From the NCBI GenBank assembly GCA_035771165.1, contig JAWNZC010000289.1, positions 443,501 to 507,500 of the forward strand: a DNA stretch of 64,000 nt, read 5' to 3'. Each line of letters begins with the position of its first letter. Positions within the stretch are counted from its first letter, which is position 1. This document shows, piece after piece, positions 25,626-37,320 of this stretch. The DNA is from Paragorgia papillata. Lineage: Eukaryota > Cnidaria > Anthozoa > Scleralcyonacea > Coralliidae. The position numbers and the translations under genes are program-made. The notes under the pieces are model-generated. The model saw only the letters and a list, made by a program, of their open reading frames with translations. It was not told where the DNA came from and ran no database searches.

Positions 25626-26621
25626 ATGGCGGAAAGTAATGATCCGGACTATGTGAGGAATACGGGCATTGTTCGGCAACTTCTGGCAAACTTAAATGAG
25701 GTCTCATCGAGAATATCATCACCACAAACAAGTAGCGAAACAGAGGCCGAAGTAAGACGTGTTTTTACTGGCCATTTGAGTGGCAACGCGGTGAATGTGC
25801 CAATTCCATCTCCAAGTACATCGATGCAAGCGTCGACCACAGTCACACCGAGTTCGAACGTTTCTCAGGTTCGTGTACCGAACAGAAGTTTCGTAATGAG
25901 GCGAAACTTCTCAGGACAGCGGCCTTCCAGTTCTAGTCGAAGACAGACGAGGCAATCAAGGCAAAGAAGGCCTAGTGCGATAGAAAATAGACCATTCTTT
26001 CTTGGGGGACCAGATTCGGTTCATGTTCCACGTCAAGGGGCACGGCTTGCGTTGATGAAACGGGGTCACATGATCTCTGGATGCAGATTCACCAGGGGGA
26101 TGAATGAAGCCCAAGTGGAAATTGCCATTATGGAAGCGTTAGGTGGCAAAATCCCTGATGGTGTGGATATAGAAATATTAATGTCAATGCACACATCCTT
26201 AGTTGCACCATCTTTGGCACCTGGGCAGGAGGGAATTGATGGTGCCATTCTGCAACGACTTTTTCAAAGTAAACCCATTTACATTCCCCCAAGTAGGCAG
26301 ATAATTTTAATTTTTTAATTTTAATCAGTTTCTAAATTAGCATATTACAGAAATAATTATAATAATTAATTACAATAATAATGCAATTTATGGTCAGTTT
26401 AAAACAGAAATCATGTTTCCATAACATAAACCGCCAATACAATACAATAAATCACAATATTACTGACATACGATACAGATACTAATGTTTTTAAAAACAA
26501 ACAGAAAGTTTAGAAAATAATTATTCAAAAAGAGAGGTATGATTTTTTTCTTCTTTCATTTGTTGCAGGATCTGAAACAATTGTGTACCCATACAGTGTA
26601 GTTTGCCCATTTGCAGGATAG
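25626..26621 (+). CDS. N-terminal basic protein or first exons of the HECT-like gene, copy 2
   Basis: The first exon opens at ATG 25626 (MAESNDPDYVRNTG), 55 bp inside the left inverted repeat. It encodes about 222 residues: a helical start, a Ser/Thr/Pro-rich stretch, an Arg-rich segment (GQRPSSSSRRQTRQSRQRR) and a more folded C-terminal part (GARLALMKRGHMISG, EAQVEIAIMEALGGKIP). A donor at 26292 (CCAA|GTAGGC) and an acceptor at 26568 (TTGCAG) give an in-frame second exon reading SETIVYPYSVVCPFAG and then a stop at 26621. So this may be a separate ~240-residue protein, or the N-terminus of the HECT-like protein if an alternative donor is used. The basic region may bind nucleic acid (inference). 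Confidence 0.55.
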
Positions 26622-27219
26622 AAAGTAGGCATAACTGTAGAGAAACAGAATGAAACACGTAGAATTTGTGTTTCACCACAAACGTAGCCTACAGTACAGT
26701 AAAAAATCGATTCACTCGGTTTTTTCCCGGGTTATTTATAAAAAATGCCTGTAGCTAAACCTCCATGTTGTGGTATAACAAAATATAAAGACCTGGGCTA
26801 TCCCTAACTCATGTTACATGTTGTCTCATGTTACTAACTTACTATCTTTTGGACAGTCAAAATATTCTATATTTTCATATATTTTATTATGGTGTTTTTG
26901 TAGGAAACTGTACATCAAAGTACAAGTCAAGATGGTAAGTTCTGTAGTGGTAAAAATGTTTGGTTGTATTTTTCTTCATTTTAAAATTTCAATGTATATG
27001 TAGGCCTGTGTGGTATCGTTTGATATAGTGCATGCATGCTTTTTGAATAAAAATGTAGCACATGTTTTTACACAGCTCTTCTGTGAGTATCTAAATGTTT
27101 TGCTCCATAATATTACCAACAGTCCTCTTTCATTTTTTATTAGATTTCCCTGATTTAGAAGATGATGACAATTTGCTCGCAGAAGTATTGTCACTGGAAT
27201 CAGACCAATCATTGCCTCC

Positions 27220-27315
27220 AGAACTCGAGCAATCATCATTGCCACCAGAACCAGAGCAATCATCATTGCCTCCAGAACCAGAGCAATCATCATTGCCTCC
27301 AGAATCAGAGCAATC
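27220..27315 (+). repeat. 27-bp coding minisatellite
   Basis: Four units of CAATCATCATTGCCTCCAGA type encode the QSSLPPEPE repeats of the HECT-like protein. Confidence 0.85.
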
Positions 27316-27443
27316 AACAGTTAATGCTGAATTCTTTGATGTCCCATCAGATGCCTTACCAGGTTGTATATGGTAAAGAACTGTATCATACATGCACCAC
27401 TGTAAATAACACTGTGAAATAACTAAACCATTTTAATATGACA

Positions 27444-27617
27444 GGGTTATTCCAGAAAAGATCCACACCCCTCCCACAGAGGAAACTTTTTGCCGTCCGG
27501 AGGGGAGATGGGGTACATTAACATATTAACTATAATTGTTCTATGTCCGGAGAGGGGGGGGGCTATTTGGTATTTCCTCCGTGGGCGGAGTGTGGATATT
27601 TTTTTGGAATGACCCAA
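27444..27617. mobile_element. 174-bp MITE in an intron of HECT copy 2
   Basis: The ends are inverted: GGGTTATTCCAGAAAAGATC and CACACCCCTCC.. at the left against GGAGTGTGGATA and TTTTTTGGAATGACCC at the right. The centre has GTCCGGAGGGG and GTCCGGAGAGGGG. No ORF. Confidence 0.75.
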
Positions 27618-28805
27618 TGATAAAAATATATTTTTATTTCTTTTCTGTACCCTAAAACAAAGATAACAATATTTTATACACATGCACATTGCACAAGTAT
27701 GAATTATTACTAATGTATTATTAATATAATCTATTTTTAATAGTTGTGACAGAGACGCATCACAATGAAAGCATCGATTTACATGCCGAAACTGTACCCG
27801 AATTCAAAGAAGTCGTAGTACACCGATCAATGATTCGCCATGATATTATTAATATCTTCAAGGATCCGAACATACTCGATTGCATACTAAGTTATAAATG
27901 CAAATGGCTATCCAGAAAAGGGGGAGGGAGAAGGTGTATTGCGTGATATACTGACACATTTCTGGCATGAATGTTTTACAACTCTCTGCATAGGTGGAAC
28001 TGAGAAGACACCATTCATCCGACATGACCTTCAGAAACCAGAATGGGAAGCGATTGCCAGAGTTCTCGTGTTTGGTTACAAAAAAGCCACCTACTTCCCA
28101 GTGCAGCTGTCACAGTCGTTCATCCTCTGCTGGTTATTTGGCGAGGATAGTATCGACAAAGAATCTCTACTCAAATCATACCGTTGTTACGTAGCTGCAG
28201 ATGATAGAAAGGTCCTTGACATGGTGCAAAGCAAAGAATTTGATCTTAATGATGAAGATCTTTTGGATTTCCTATCTGCGAGCAAGTGCTTCAAAGTGCC
28301 TACGACGGAAAACATCATTTCCATAATTTTTGAACTTGCGCACCAGGAGTTGATACAAAAGCCCAGGTACATCACAAATTGCTGGTCCCCTATTTTGAAA
28401 CTTCTTCAAAGAGGCCCAGATTCTACATTCCAAACACCAGCAGGAGTTGCAGAGCTCTATGAGAAAAAACGCCCAACAGCTAAAAAGGTGAACAAGCTTT
28501 TCCATGCTAACATATCCAGTGATGCTGAAAGGCAGAGCATGGATCATCTGAAGAGATACGTCAAATCGTTGGAAGGGAAAGCCCTAGACAGGTTTCTACA
28601 CTTCATCACTGGAAGTGACGTTTTGACATGCGATTGCATTGAAGTAATATTTACTACGTTGGATGGTTTTCAGCGACGCCCAATTGTGCACACCTGTGCC
28701 CCCTCGTTGGAACTTCCAACCACTTGCGAATGCTTTACATACCTCGCTGAAGAATTTACAAGCGTGATGAGAGAGAATACATCATGGTCATTTGACATTG
28801 TGTAA

Positions 28806-29289
28806 TGCCCAGATCAAATAAGAATGCAAGTTATCACAAGGTTGCAGTCCGCAATTGTTTTAACGGTTGTTTGAACACTTATAGTGGAATGTCAAGCTGA
28901 ATGAATGACTGCTAATTTGCATTGACTTGTATTCTCGTTTTATGAAAAACCTTAACTGTGTCTTAACTGAAGAGACTGGTAGCGACAGTTTTGAAACCTT
29001 TTACAGTATATATAGACATGGTTCCATTATGTACGTTTTAGTATGTTAAGTTTGTACAATTACTTCATATTTTACATTGTTGTTGTTCGTTTTGTTCATT
29101 TTGATCGTTTTGTTAGTGAACTGGACAATCATAGTATGGGATAGTATCAACTAAACCATGGTGTACTCTAAGGTACTTTGTTGAAATTGAATTCACCTAT
29201 CGTGAAACTAGTTACCTGTAGTTTTGTGTGATTTATTAATTTTATGATATAAAAACTTAAAAAATGTAAAAATGGCCGATGTCTTCAAA
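28806..29289. other. Intergenic spacer between convergent HECT and integrase genes
   Basis: AT-rich sequence after the HECT stop with no open frame or repeat I recognise. It probably contains the 3' UTR of the HECT-like gene. Confidence 0.5.
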
Positions 29290-29908
29290 TTACTTACAGC
29301 TAGCAACAGGAATTGCAGCGAATAGACCACTCATTGGTCAATAAATATATAGATCTTATGATTATTAATATGTAATTATAAATTAATGTTGAAAACTAAA
29401 TGTTGAGCAAGACTTCTCAGGCTTTAATTCCTTTAAAGTATTTTTCATAACCCTGTGTATATTTGCCGGCAGCCAGTCACGTTGCAAAAAGTACTAAATA
29501 CTGATTGACCAGCAGTCGAACCCTAACCCGAACAAAAGTACTAACCCTAACCCTCTCAAAATAAAGTCCGACCGTAACACTAACCTAACCTATAATGATA
29601 AGAAAAAAGAAAAGTCCAATATTTTAACAAAATTCGGGAAGGAAGTCAAACTACACTACAAAATTATTCTAAAGTTTCCATTGAAAATCATTATTTATAT
29701 TGCATGATCAATAGAAGAATGCCGGTCAAATAGTCACTGTGTATTTTTAAAAGAACACAGAAGCGTCACAGAGGCATTGATTGCATTGAATGTCTATAAA
29801 AGATGGAATTCGAATTGCAGCATTTCCAAGTAAGTCATAAACATAAATTATAAAATATTTATTGACCATTGAGTGGTCGCTGCAATTCCTGTCGCTAGCT
29901 GCAAGTTT
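29290..29908. mobile_element. ~620-bp MITE between HECT and integrase genes
   Basis: The ends are inverted: CTTACAGCTAGCAACAGGAA...CATTGGTCAATAAATAT at the left against ATATTTATTGACCATTGAG...CGCTAGCTGCAAG at the right, about 60 bp with few mismatches. The inside has CCCTAACCCGAA-type degenerate repeats (29519-29600). One end of a related copy lies at 43206-43268. Confidence 0.8.
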
Positions 29909-30056
29909 CAAATTGGCAGTTCTGACTGTCTTTGTTCTTCATGTTTGGTCAGACGCTCGGACATTTGAGCATGCATTGCCGCACATATTCTTCAAACTTT
30001 TCATTTCTAGGAGTATCTAATGTCTTAAAGTGAGGTGTGCAAATTAAATATGTTAG

Positions 30057-31337
30057 TTAAACTTCTTCAAAGTCATCCATTACTGGAAAAAGGTTTCGCA
30101 CAATGTCAACTGCTTTCAAGTAATGTTCGATGCCATTATTGCCATCATCTTCAAGGGGCCGAACATTTTGTTGAAGGTACTGATATTGGTCTTCACTAAG
30201 CTCCACATCCGAGGCAGGCACAACAACATTATTTGTGGTAATCTCAGGCAATGGCCCACCATAATCGATACCATAGACATCATGATTGACCCCCGTAGGG
30301 TCATTAGGAATGGCATCAATGTTGGTTTGAAACAGAGCCAAAGGTGTTTGGTGATTCGCCGTTCTAATACCATGGTGATTCCACTGCAATTTAAATTCAT
30401 CTAATGATGCATTTATGCGTGGTAGGTAAACATAATGTATGCGAATAGGTGAACTTCATTAAGAGAGTTGAGTAATTCATTCTTCTCCAAAAATTGAAAT
30501 ACATCTTTGTAAAGTGCTGACATCACTCTATTGACTTCTGCCCACAATCGTTCTATTCGTTGATTGTGGACACTCCTTCCTGCTATGAAGCTTCCTCTGC
30601 CAGTGCCTCGATTCTCCACCATAAACCTTGCTACATCCACATTTTCAACGCTATGATCACCTCTTACACGAGATGGTAAACTGCAGTCTTGAATTCCACT
30701 TTGAAATAAGTCAAGCATGAATATTTCTGCCTTTCAAACTACCCTGGATGTACGATTGACCACTGTATGGTGTTAGTTTAAGAACTTCCTGTACTTGTTG
30801 ATCCAGGTTGGCATCACTTATTTCTGAGAAACTTTCCTCAATCCCAAACTCCACTCTTCTCCTGTGCAGAGTTCTATCAGATACACCAAGAAAGTTTGCA
30901 ATGCCTTTCCAATTCATTCCTGTGTCTCGCAGTTGCTCAATTTGATCCTTAGTAATGTTGAAAGCGGGTCTTCCTCCGGTGCTTGTTAACGTCGAACATG
31001 CATTTATGGTTATGTTTCGCTCAGGACATGTTTCAGCAACTTGCGACAGTTTTTCCAGTTCCTTCTCCATCGCAAAAACCATGTCTTCTAGCAACATGGG
31101 CAGATTATTATCATTGGATGCGCTAGCCATGTATAAATTTTCTGAGAGAGCCCCAGACATAGCTACAACAATTGAAATGTAGTTTTCCAGCTTGGTTTTG
31201 CAATATTCAACACCTATCGTGTCCTTGTTCTGAAAGGCTCTCAGGCTGCGTCCAAACAATGTGTTCAAACCAAGAAAGAAATCTTTGAGCTCTTCAACGT
31301 CTTCCGCCATCATGCTATTAAAAATATAAATCTGCAA
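30057..31337 (-). pseudogene. Integrase-core transposase, copy 2 (internal deletion)
   Basis: Frames 31337-30711, 30718-30413 and 30389-30057 together make one gene. The N-terminal part (start near MAEDVEELKDFF) has a helical region, GRPAFNITKDQIEQLRD and a helix-turn-helix-like FLGVSDRTLHRRR. After KGRNI it jumps to LDLFQSG: compared with copy 1, about 80 residues are missing, including the WHIDGNHK segment with the first catalytic Asp. The second Asp ([11 protein letters not shown]) and the Glu motif ([14 protein letters not shown]) remain, followed by a tail with YGIDYGGPLP shared with copy 1. A further frame change separates the last part near 30400. The protein cannot be an active transposase as it stands. 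Confidence 0.8.
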
Positions 31338-31369
31338 ATGACATGAAGTATGGTTTGATACCGTGGGTC

Positions 31370-31400
31370 AGCCGCTGACCAGTGTTACAGTCAGAAATCT
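31370..31400 (-). repeat. Right terminal inverted repeat
   Basis: Exact reverse complement of 25541-25571; lies about 33 bp outside the start of the integrase gene. Confidence 0.9.
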
Positions 31401-31559
31401 GGTAATAAGTCCATGTCCAGTATACTCCAATGGAAAAATGCCACATAAAATTCCACATTCTAAACGTAAATAGCCATCATTATCCATCAATTGCCATCAC
31501 TATCCATAATCAGACATCGTTAGCCCTAACTACACATCTATAGACATGACCTCACATAA

Positions 31560-31843
31560 CCTAGTATCACTTGGTATAACCTAGTATCACTTGGTATAAC
31601 GTAGTATCACTTGACATAACCTAGTATCACTTGGTATAACCTAGTATCACTTGGTATAACCCAGTATCACTTGGTATAACCTAGTATCACTTGACATAAC
31701 CTAGTATCACTTGACATAACCTAGTATCACTTGGTATAACCTAGTATCACTTGGTATAACCTAGTATCACTTGGTATAACCTAGTATCACTTGACATAAC
31801 ATAGTATCACTTGACATAACCTAGTATCACTTGGTATAACCTA
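31560..31843. repeat. 20-bp satellite, left array
   Basis: About 14 tandem units of ATAACCTAGTATCACTTGGT with TTGACATAAC variants. It ends exactly at a TA where the composite element is inserted. Confidence 0.95.
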
Positions 31844-33312
31844 CAATCCTGGCCAAAATTAACTCGGACAGTCGCGTAAAACGAACTTAAGCGCATCAAT
31901 TCCTAAGATTATGTTCAAGTAACATCGCCCCCCACTACCCCCGTTCAATGTTGGTTAGAAAATGAAATGCAAAGTATGTTCAGCGCAAATTTTTATCAAC
32001 ATTGAATGGGGGGAGCGGGGGTAATGATTTTTAGAAGGAAATTTGATATCAGATGTGATTTAAGGCAAGGTGTCCGAGTGATTTTGACCAGGATTGTCTG
32101 AAAATGCCATTTCGAAACATAGACGTGTTTTTGCTGTTAAAATAGTGCAGAATGGTGGCAAACGTTACATGTTTTAATTCGTCAAATAAAGTATGTTTGA
32201 GCGTGGTAAAAGATCGTTATGATTGATGTGTTTGCACTACTTTGCATTTCATATCCACGCACATAACACGCGCGTGCCGCGCCATAAACTCATTATATAT
32301 GCCTACGTCACCGACTTCTACAGGCGACGGTAAACACGGTAAGCACGGTCAACACGCAAATTTTACCTCTTTGTCTAACGATTAGCGCGTGAAAGAAAGA
32401 ACTACACAACGTTCGTGCTTTTCAGAATGTTCTCCTACTACAAGTGGTTAGACAAAGTAGAAACGCAGCCATAATAAACGCGCATGTTAAGAATCCCCAC
32501 GGTAAACATCGAAAAACAGTTCTTGAATAATTAAGAGTTAGAGGTCATATTTCTTTTATGTAAAGCCATACATATGTTTACCGTCGTATATTTTTCGTTT
32601 GTTGCCATTAGTAGTCGTTTACAAGTTGGGAATCAAGTTATATTGTTTTTCTATAACACACACGTTTAATGCGCACAATCATAGCGTTGCTGCGTGCTAA
32701 AAGTACCGTGGAAGTGGTTTGTTTACCGTCAAAGAGCTAAAAATCGGTTGTTCACCGTCGCCACTAGAATCTGACGTAAGCATATATAATGAGTTTATAA
32801 CCGCTGTTCACTGTTTGTTTCTTGTCAAGATGATTTTGGCACAAACGTATTGCGTGCGACGTGCGTAGACATTAAATTCAAAGTGGTGCGAACACATCGT
32901 TCTTCAGGAATTCTATTAACGCCGCTCAATGATATTGCCAAAATTTGAGCGCTGTTTGTTTTGTTCTACCTCGTAGAATTAAACTATGTAATGTCTCTCG
33001 CCATTCTGCTTTGTTTTAACAGCCAAAATACATGTTTCTTTCAAAATAATATTTTCAGACAATCCTGGCCAAAATTAACTCGGACAGTCGCGTAAAACGA
33101 ACTTAAGCGCATCAATTCCTAAGATTATGTTCAAGTAACATCGCCCCCCACTACCTCCGCTCAATGTTGGTTAGAAAATGAAATGCAAAGTATGTTCTGC
33201 GCAAATTTTTATCAACATTGAATGGGGGGAGCGGGGGTAATGATTTTTAGAAGGAAATTTGATATCAGATGTGATTTAAGGCAAGGTGTCCGAGTGATTT
33301 TGACCAGGATTG
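31844..33312. mobile_element. Composite Tc1/mariner-like element with 253-bp terminal modules
   Basis: The outer ends are CAATCCTGGCCAAAAT and ATTTTGACCAGGATTG, flanked on both sides by TA; removing the element restores a satellite unit (AACC-TA-GCATCAC). Each end is a 253-bp module (31844-32096 and 33060-33312), nearly identical and in direct orientation, and each has its own inverted ends. The inner ends lack the TA. The core (32097-33059) is itself a diverged inverted repeat starting TCTGAAAAT and ending ATTTTCAGA; both halves carry TATAAACTCATTATATATGC followed by TACGTCA. No ORF. Confidence 0.8.
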
Positions 33313-33314
33313 TA

Positions 33315-36112
33315 GCATCACTTGACATAACCTAGCATCACTTGACATAACCTAGTATCACTTGACATAACCTAGTATCACTTGGTATAACCTAGCATCA
33401 CTTGACATAACCTAGTATCACTTGGTATAACTTGGTATAACCTAGCATCACTTTGTATAACCTAGTATCACTTGACATAACCTAGCATCACTTGACATAA
33501 CCTAGTATCACTTGACATAACCTAGCATAACCTACCATCACTTGACATAACCTAACATCACCTACCATCACTTGACATAACCTAGCATCACCTGACATAA
33601 CCTAACATCACCTGACATAACCTACCATCACTTGACATAACCTGACATAACCCGCCATCACCTGACATAACCTACCATCATCTGACATAACCTAACATAA
33701 CCTAGCATCATTTGACATAACCTAACATAACCTAGCGTCACCTGACATAATTTATAACCTACCATCACTTCACATAACCTACCATCACCTGACATAACCA
33801 GACATAACCTACCATCACTTGACATAACCTACCATCACTTGACATAACCTAGCATAACCTACCATCACTTGACATAACCTACCATCACCTGACATAACCT
33901 GACATAACCTACCATCACTTGACATAACCTACCATCACTTGACATAACCTACCATCACTTGACATAACCTACCATCACCTGACATAACCTGACATAACCT
34001 ACCATCACTTGACATAACCTACCATCACTTGACATAACCTGACATAACCTACCATCACTTGACATAACCTACCATCACTTGACATAACCTACCATCACTT
34101 GACATAACCTACCATCACTTGACATAACCTACTATCACTTGACATAACCTAACATCACTTGACATAACCTAGCATCACCTGACATAACCTAGCATCACTT
34201 GACATAACCTACCATCACTTGACATAACCTAACATCACTTGACATAACCTAACATCACTTGACATAACCTAGCATAACCTACCATCACTTGACATAACCT
34301 ACCATCACTTGACATAACCTACCATCACTTGACATAACCTGACATAACCTACCATCACTTGACATAACCTACCATCACTTGACAGAACCTACCATCACTT
34401 GACATAACCTACCATCACTTGACATAACCTGACATAATCTACCATCACTTGACATAACCTACCATCACTTGACATAACCTACCATCACCTGACATAACCT
34501 ACCATCACTTGACATAACCTACCATCACTTGACATAACCTGACATAACCTACCATCACTTGACATAACCTGACATAATCTACCATCACTTGACATAACCT
34601 ACCATCACTTGACATAACCTACCATCACTTGACATAACCTACCATCACTTGACATAACCTACTATCACTTGACATAACCTAACATCACTTGACATAACCT
34701 AGCATCACCTGACATAACCTACCATCACTTGACATAACCTACCATCACTTGACATAACCTAACATCACTTGACATAACCTAGCATAACCTACCATCACTT
34801 GACATAACCTACCATCACTTGACATAACCTGACATAACCTACCATCACTTGACATAACCTACCATCACTTGACATAACCTACCATCACTTGACAGAACCT
34901 ACCATCACTTGACATAACCTACCATCACTTGACATAACCTGACATAATCTACCATCACTTGACATAACCTACCATCACTTGACATAACCTACCATCACTT
35001 GACATAACCTACCATCACCTGACATAACCTACCATCACTTGACATAACCTACCATCACTTGACATAACCTGACATAACCTACCATCACTTGACATAACCT
35101 GACATAATCTACCATCACTTGACATAACCTACCATCACTTGACATAACCTAGCATCACTTGACATAACCTACCATCACTTGACATAACCTACCATCACTT
35201 GACATAACCTGACATAACCTACCATCACTTGACATAACCTACCATCACTTGACAGAACCTACCATCACTTGACATAACCTACCATCACTTGACATAACCT
35301 GACATAATCTACCATCACTTGACATAACCTACCATCACTTGACATAACCTACCATCACCTGACATAACCTACCATCACTTGACATAACCTACCATCACTT
35401 GACATAACCTGACATAACCTACCATCACTTGACATAACCTGACATAATCTACCATCACTTGACATAACCTACCATCACTTGACATAACCTACCATCACTT
35501 GACATAACCTACCATCACTTGACATAACCTACTATCACTTGACATAACCTAACATCACTTGACATAACCTAGCATCACCTGACATAACCTACCATCACTT
35601 GACATAACCTACCATCACTTGACATAACCTAACATCACTTGACATAACCTAGCATAACCTACCATCACTTGACATAACCTACCATCACTTGACATAACCT
35701 GACATAACCTACCATCACTTGACATAACCTACCATCACTTGACATAACCTACCATCACTTGACAGAACCTACCATCACTTGACATAACCTACCATCACTT
35801 GACATAACCTGACATAATCTACCATCACTTGACATAACCTACCATCACTTGACATAACCTACCATCACTTGACATAACCTACCATCACCTGACATAACCT
35901 ACCATCACTTGACATAACCTACCATCACTTGACATAACCTGACATAACCTACCATCACTTGACATAACCTGACATAATCTACCATCACTTGACATAACCT
36001 ACCATCACTTGACATAACCTAGCATCACTTGACATAACCTACCATCACCTGACATAACCTACCATCACTTTACATAACCTACCATCACTTGACATAACCT
36101 GACATAACCTAC
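33315..36112. repeat. 20-bp satellite, right array with 870-bp higher-order repeat
   Basis: Roughly 135 units of CATCACTTGACATAACCTAC with 10-bp extra pieces (TGACATAACC). From about 34200 variant units recur at exactly 870 bp: GACAGAACCT at 34381, 34891, 35251, 35761; GACATAATCT at 34431, 34571, 34941, 35101 and again at 35301, 35441, 35811, 35971. Confidence 0.95.
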
Positions 36113-36216
36113 CAACTATATGTAACATACTTTTGTTTGTCTATCTAATGTTATTCACAAGTTTAAAAATGTATTAGATAAATATCAAGTAGACCCTACT
36201 ATGGCAGAACTACTGC

Positions 36217-36295
36217 AGAATCACTTGACATAACCTGCCATCACTTGGCATAACCTAGCATCACTTGACATAACCTAACATCACTTGACATAACA
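36217..36295. repeat. Detached satellite fragment
   Basis: Four more units of the 20-bp satellite after a 100-bp unique insert (36113-36216). Confidence 0.85.
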
Positions 36296-36369
36296 ATATA
36301 ATTTTCCATAAGCGTATAGACTCTAGTATTTATTAACGTTCCATTTGCATACGGTTTACATGTGCATGC

Positions 36370-36800
36370 ATGGTTCTCTGTAAAGTCTCGAGTTCGTTTA
36401 GTATGAAGCTTTTTTGGGTTATAAGTACGTTGTTACTTTTTCTTGGATATTTTACACCATGTGAATCTGTTCGTGTTTCGACAATAACTATAACGAAAAT
36501 CAAACGAGCAGTTATGTCTTTTGAAGAAGGTGTTCGTGGACAGCGTATAGGTGCATTGCTTATAAGAGAATGGCCAGCATCTCAAACAAATGATGGAACC
36601 TGTACAGATGTCAACTTGTCGTTGATTGGTATACCTCTCCAGCTATCTTGTTGTGGGACGTCTTTCATAGCCATCCTGAAGTTATTTCTAGTTTGTCGTG
36701 TCCATTTTGTTTGTCGAGTGGGATGATAAACAGTCTACAAAGATCAGGGAAATGGGCAGATGCAACGTGGGCTTCTTCAGTTTACGAACCGCGTATATTA
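36370..36800 (+). pseudogene. Coding remnant with a CPFC...W(A)D zinc-type segment (DUF6729-like)
   Basis: A frame open from about 36590 to 36790 reads DWYTSPAILLWDVFHSHPEV, then SCPFCLSSG and GKWADATW, then YEPRILLY. The pattern (hydrophobic LLWDVF-HPE, CPxC, W-(S/A)-D, PR-hLY) is like the DUF6729-type segment seen in large transposase-associated proteins. A stop lies just upstream; a possible acceptor TGTACAG sits at 36609. The other frame from ATG 36370 could supply a preceding exon with a signal-like start but has no recognisable domain. The frame runs into a poly-pyrimidine tract (36833-36860), so I take it as a fragment. Confidence 0.35.
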
Positions 36801-37018
36801 TTATATATTTTCTCTCTCTCTATTTTCTCTTTTTTCCCCCCCTTTTTTTTTTTTTTTTTTTGTATATTATATATTATTCAATATTTTCTCCGTTTGTTGT
36901 TGCCATCGTTTTCACTGAACCCTGTCGTCGATTTGCATGAAAATGTTACGCAAAGCAATTCCTATAAGACTGCGAAGTTTGAACGAATTTCACCGAAGGA
37001 AATCCGATAAATAGCAAA

Positions 37019-37320
37019 TTAATAAGTCACGCAAATCTTTGTGGATAATTTTTGGGTGACGGAAAGTGCGGTTTTCTGGAGGTAAGGGCCCCCAGAAAAA
37101 GCTGGAGAAGCGAAAGTCAGAGTGAGAGTAAGGGCCCTCACTGTTATGGACCTTGCTCTCATGTCCCAGCCGGGCTTCCCCGTGGTGAAGTGACTGAGAG
37201 AAGCGAAGATCAGGGTGAAGGTAAGGGCCCTCGCCGTTATGGACCTTGCTCTCCGTCGCCGGTGTGTGCTTCACCGTGGGCGAAGTGTGGCCGAGGGGAC
37301 ACCACTTTCCGCCCCGATTT
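37019..37320. repeat. Duplicated GC-rich module, copy 1 (two inner units)
   Basis: Starts AATAAGTCACGCAAATC; contains three GGTAAGGGCCC-like or AGTAAGGGCCC-like boxes and two ~92-bp inner units with GTTATGGACCTTGCTCTC; ends GGGGACACCACTTTCCGCC. It recurs 760 bp downstream. Open frames on both strands repeat the same short peptides, so coding is uncertain. Confidence 0.75.

Larger units (their letters stand above)
27144..28805 (+). pseudogene. HECT-like ubiquitin ligase gene, copy 2 (one frameshift)
   Basis: Exon 27144-27362 (acceptor TTTTATTAG, donor CCAG|GTTGTA) encodes an acidic segment with four QSSLPPEPE-type repeats. The exon from 27744 continues to the stop at 28805. At about 27887 the frame shifts by one: upstream MIRHDIINIFKDPNIL, downstream GEGEGVLRDILTHFW then PFIRHDLQKPEWEAIARVL, WLFGEDS, LNDEDLLDFLSA, HQELIQKPRY and finally FITGSDV, PIVHTCAPSLELP. 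The HTC cysteine expected for ubiquitin thioester formation is present. It is about 40-50 percent alike by eye to copy 1 and retains the block missing there. The frameshift is either decay or a base-call error. In the cell it would transfer ubiquitin to a target; the target is unknown. Confidence 0.7.
25541..31400. mobile_element. HECT/integrase DNA transposon, copy 2, with 31-bp TIRs
   Basis: 25541-25571 and 31370-31400 are perfect reverse complements of 31 bp; the left copy begins AGATTTCTGACTGTAACACT and ends GGTCAGCGGCT. Between them lie a plus-strand HECT-like gene and a minus-strand integrase-core gene, converging, the same order and orientation as at 478-5645. Neither inward nor outward sequence extends the match, and no target duplication is visible. 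Inner MITEs sit at 27444-27617 and 29290-29908. Size 5.86 kb. Both genes carry disabling changes, so this copy is not autonomous. Confidence 0.8.

Noticed and set aside
29519..29600. CCCTAACC runs as an internal telomere
   Set aside because: Only two short, degenerate runs inside a MITE, with similar sequence in its relative near 43780.
33315..36112. Regular short repeats resembling a CRISPR array
   Set aside because: Units are contiguous without unique spacers, and the DNA is eukaryotic; it is a satellite.
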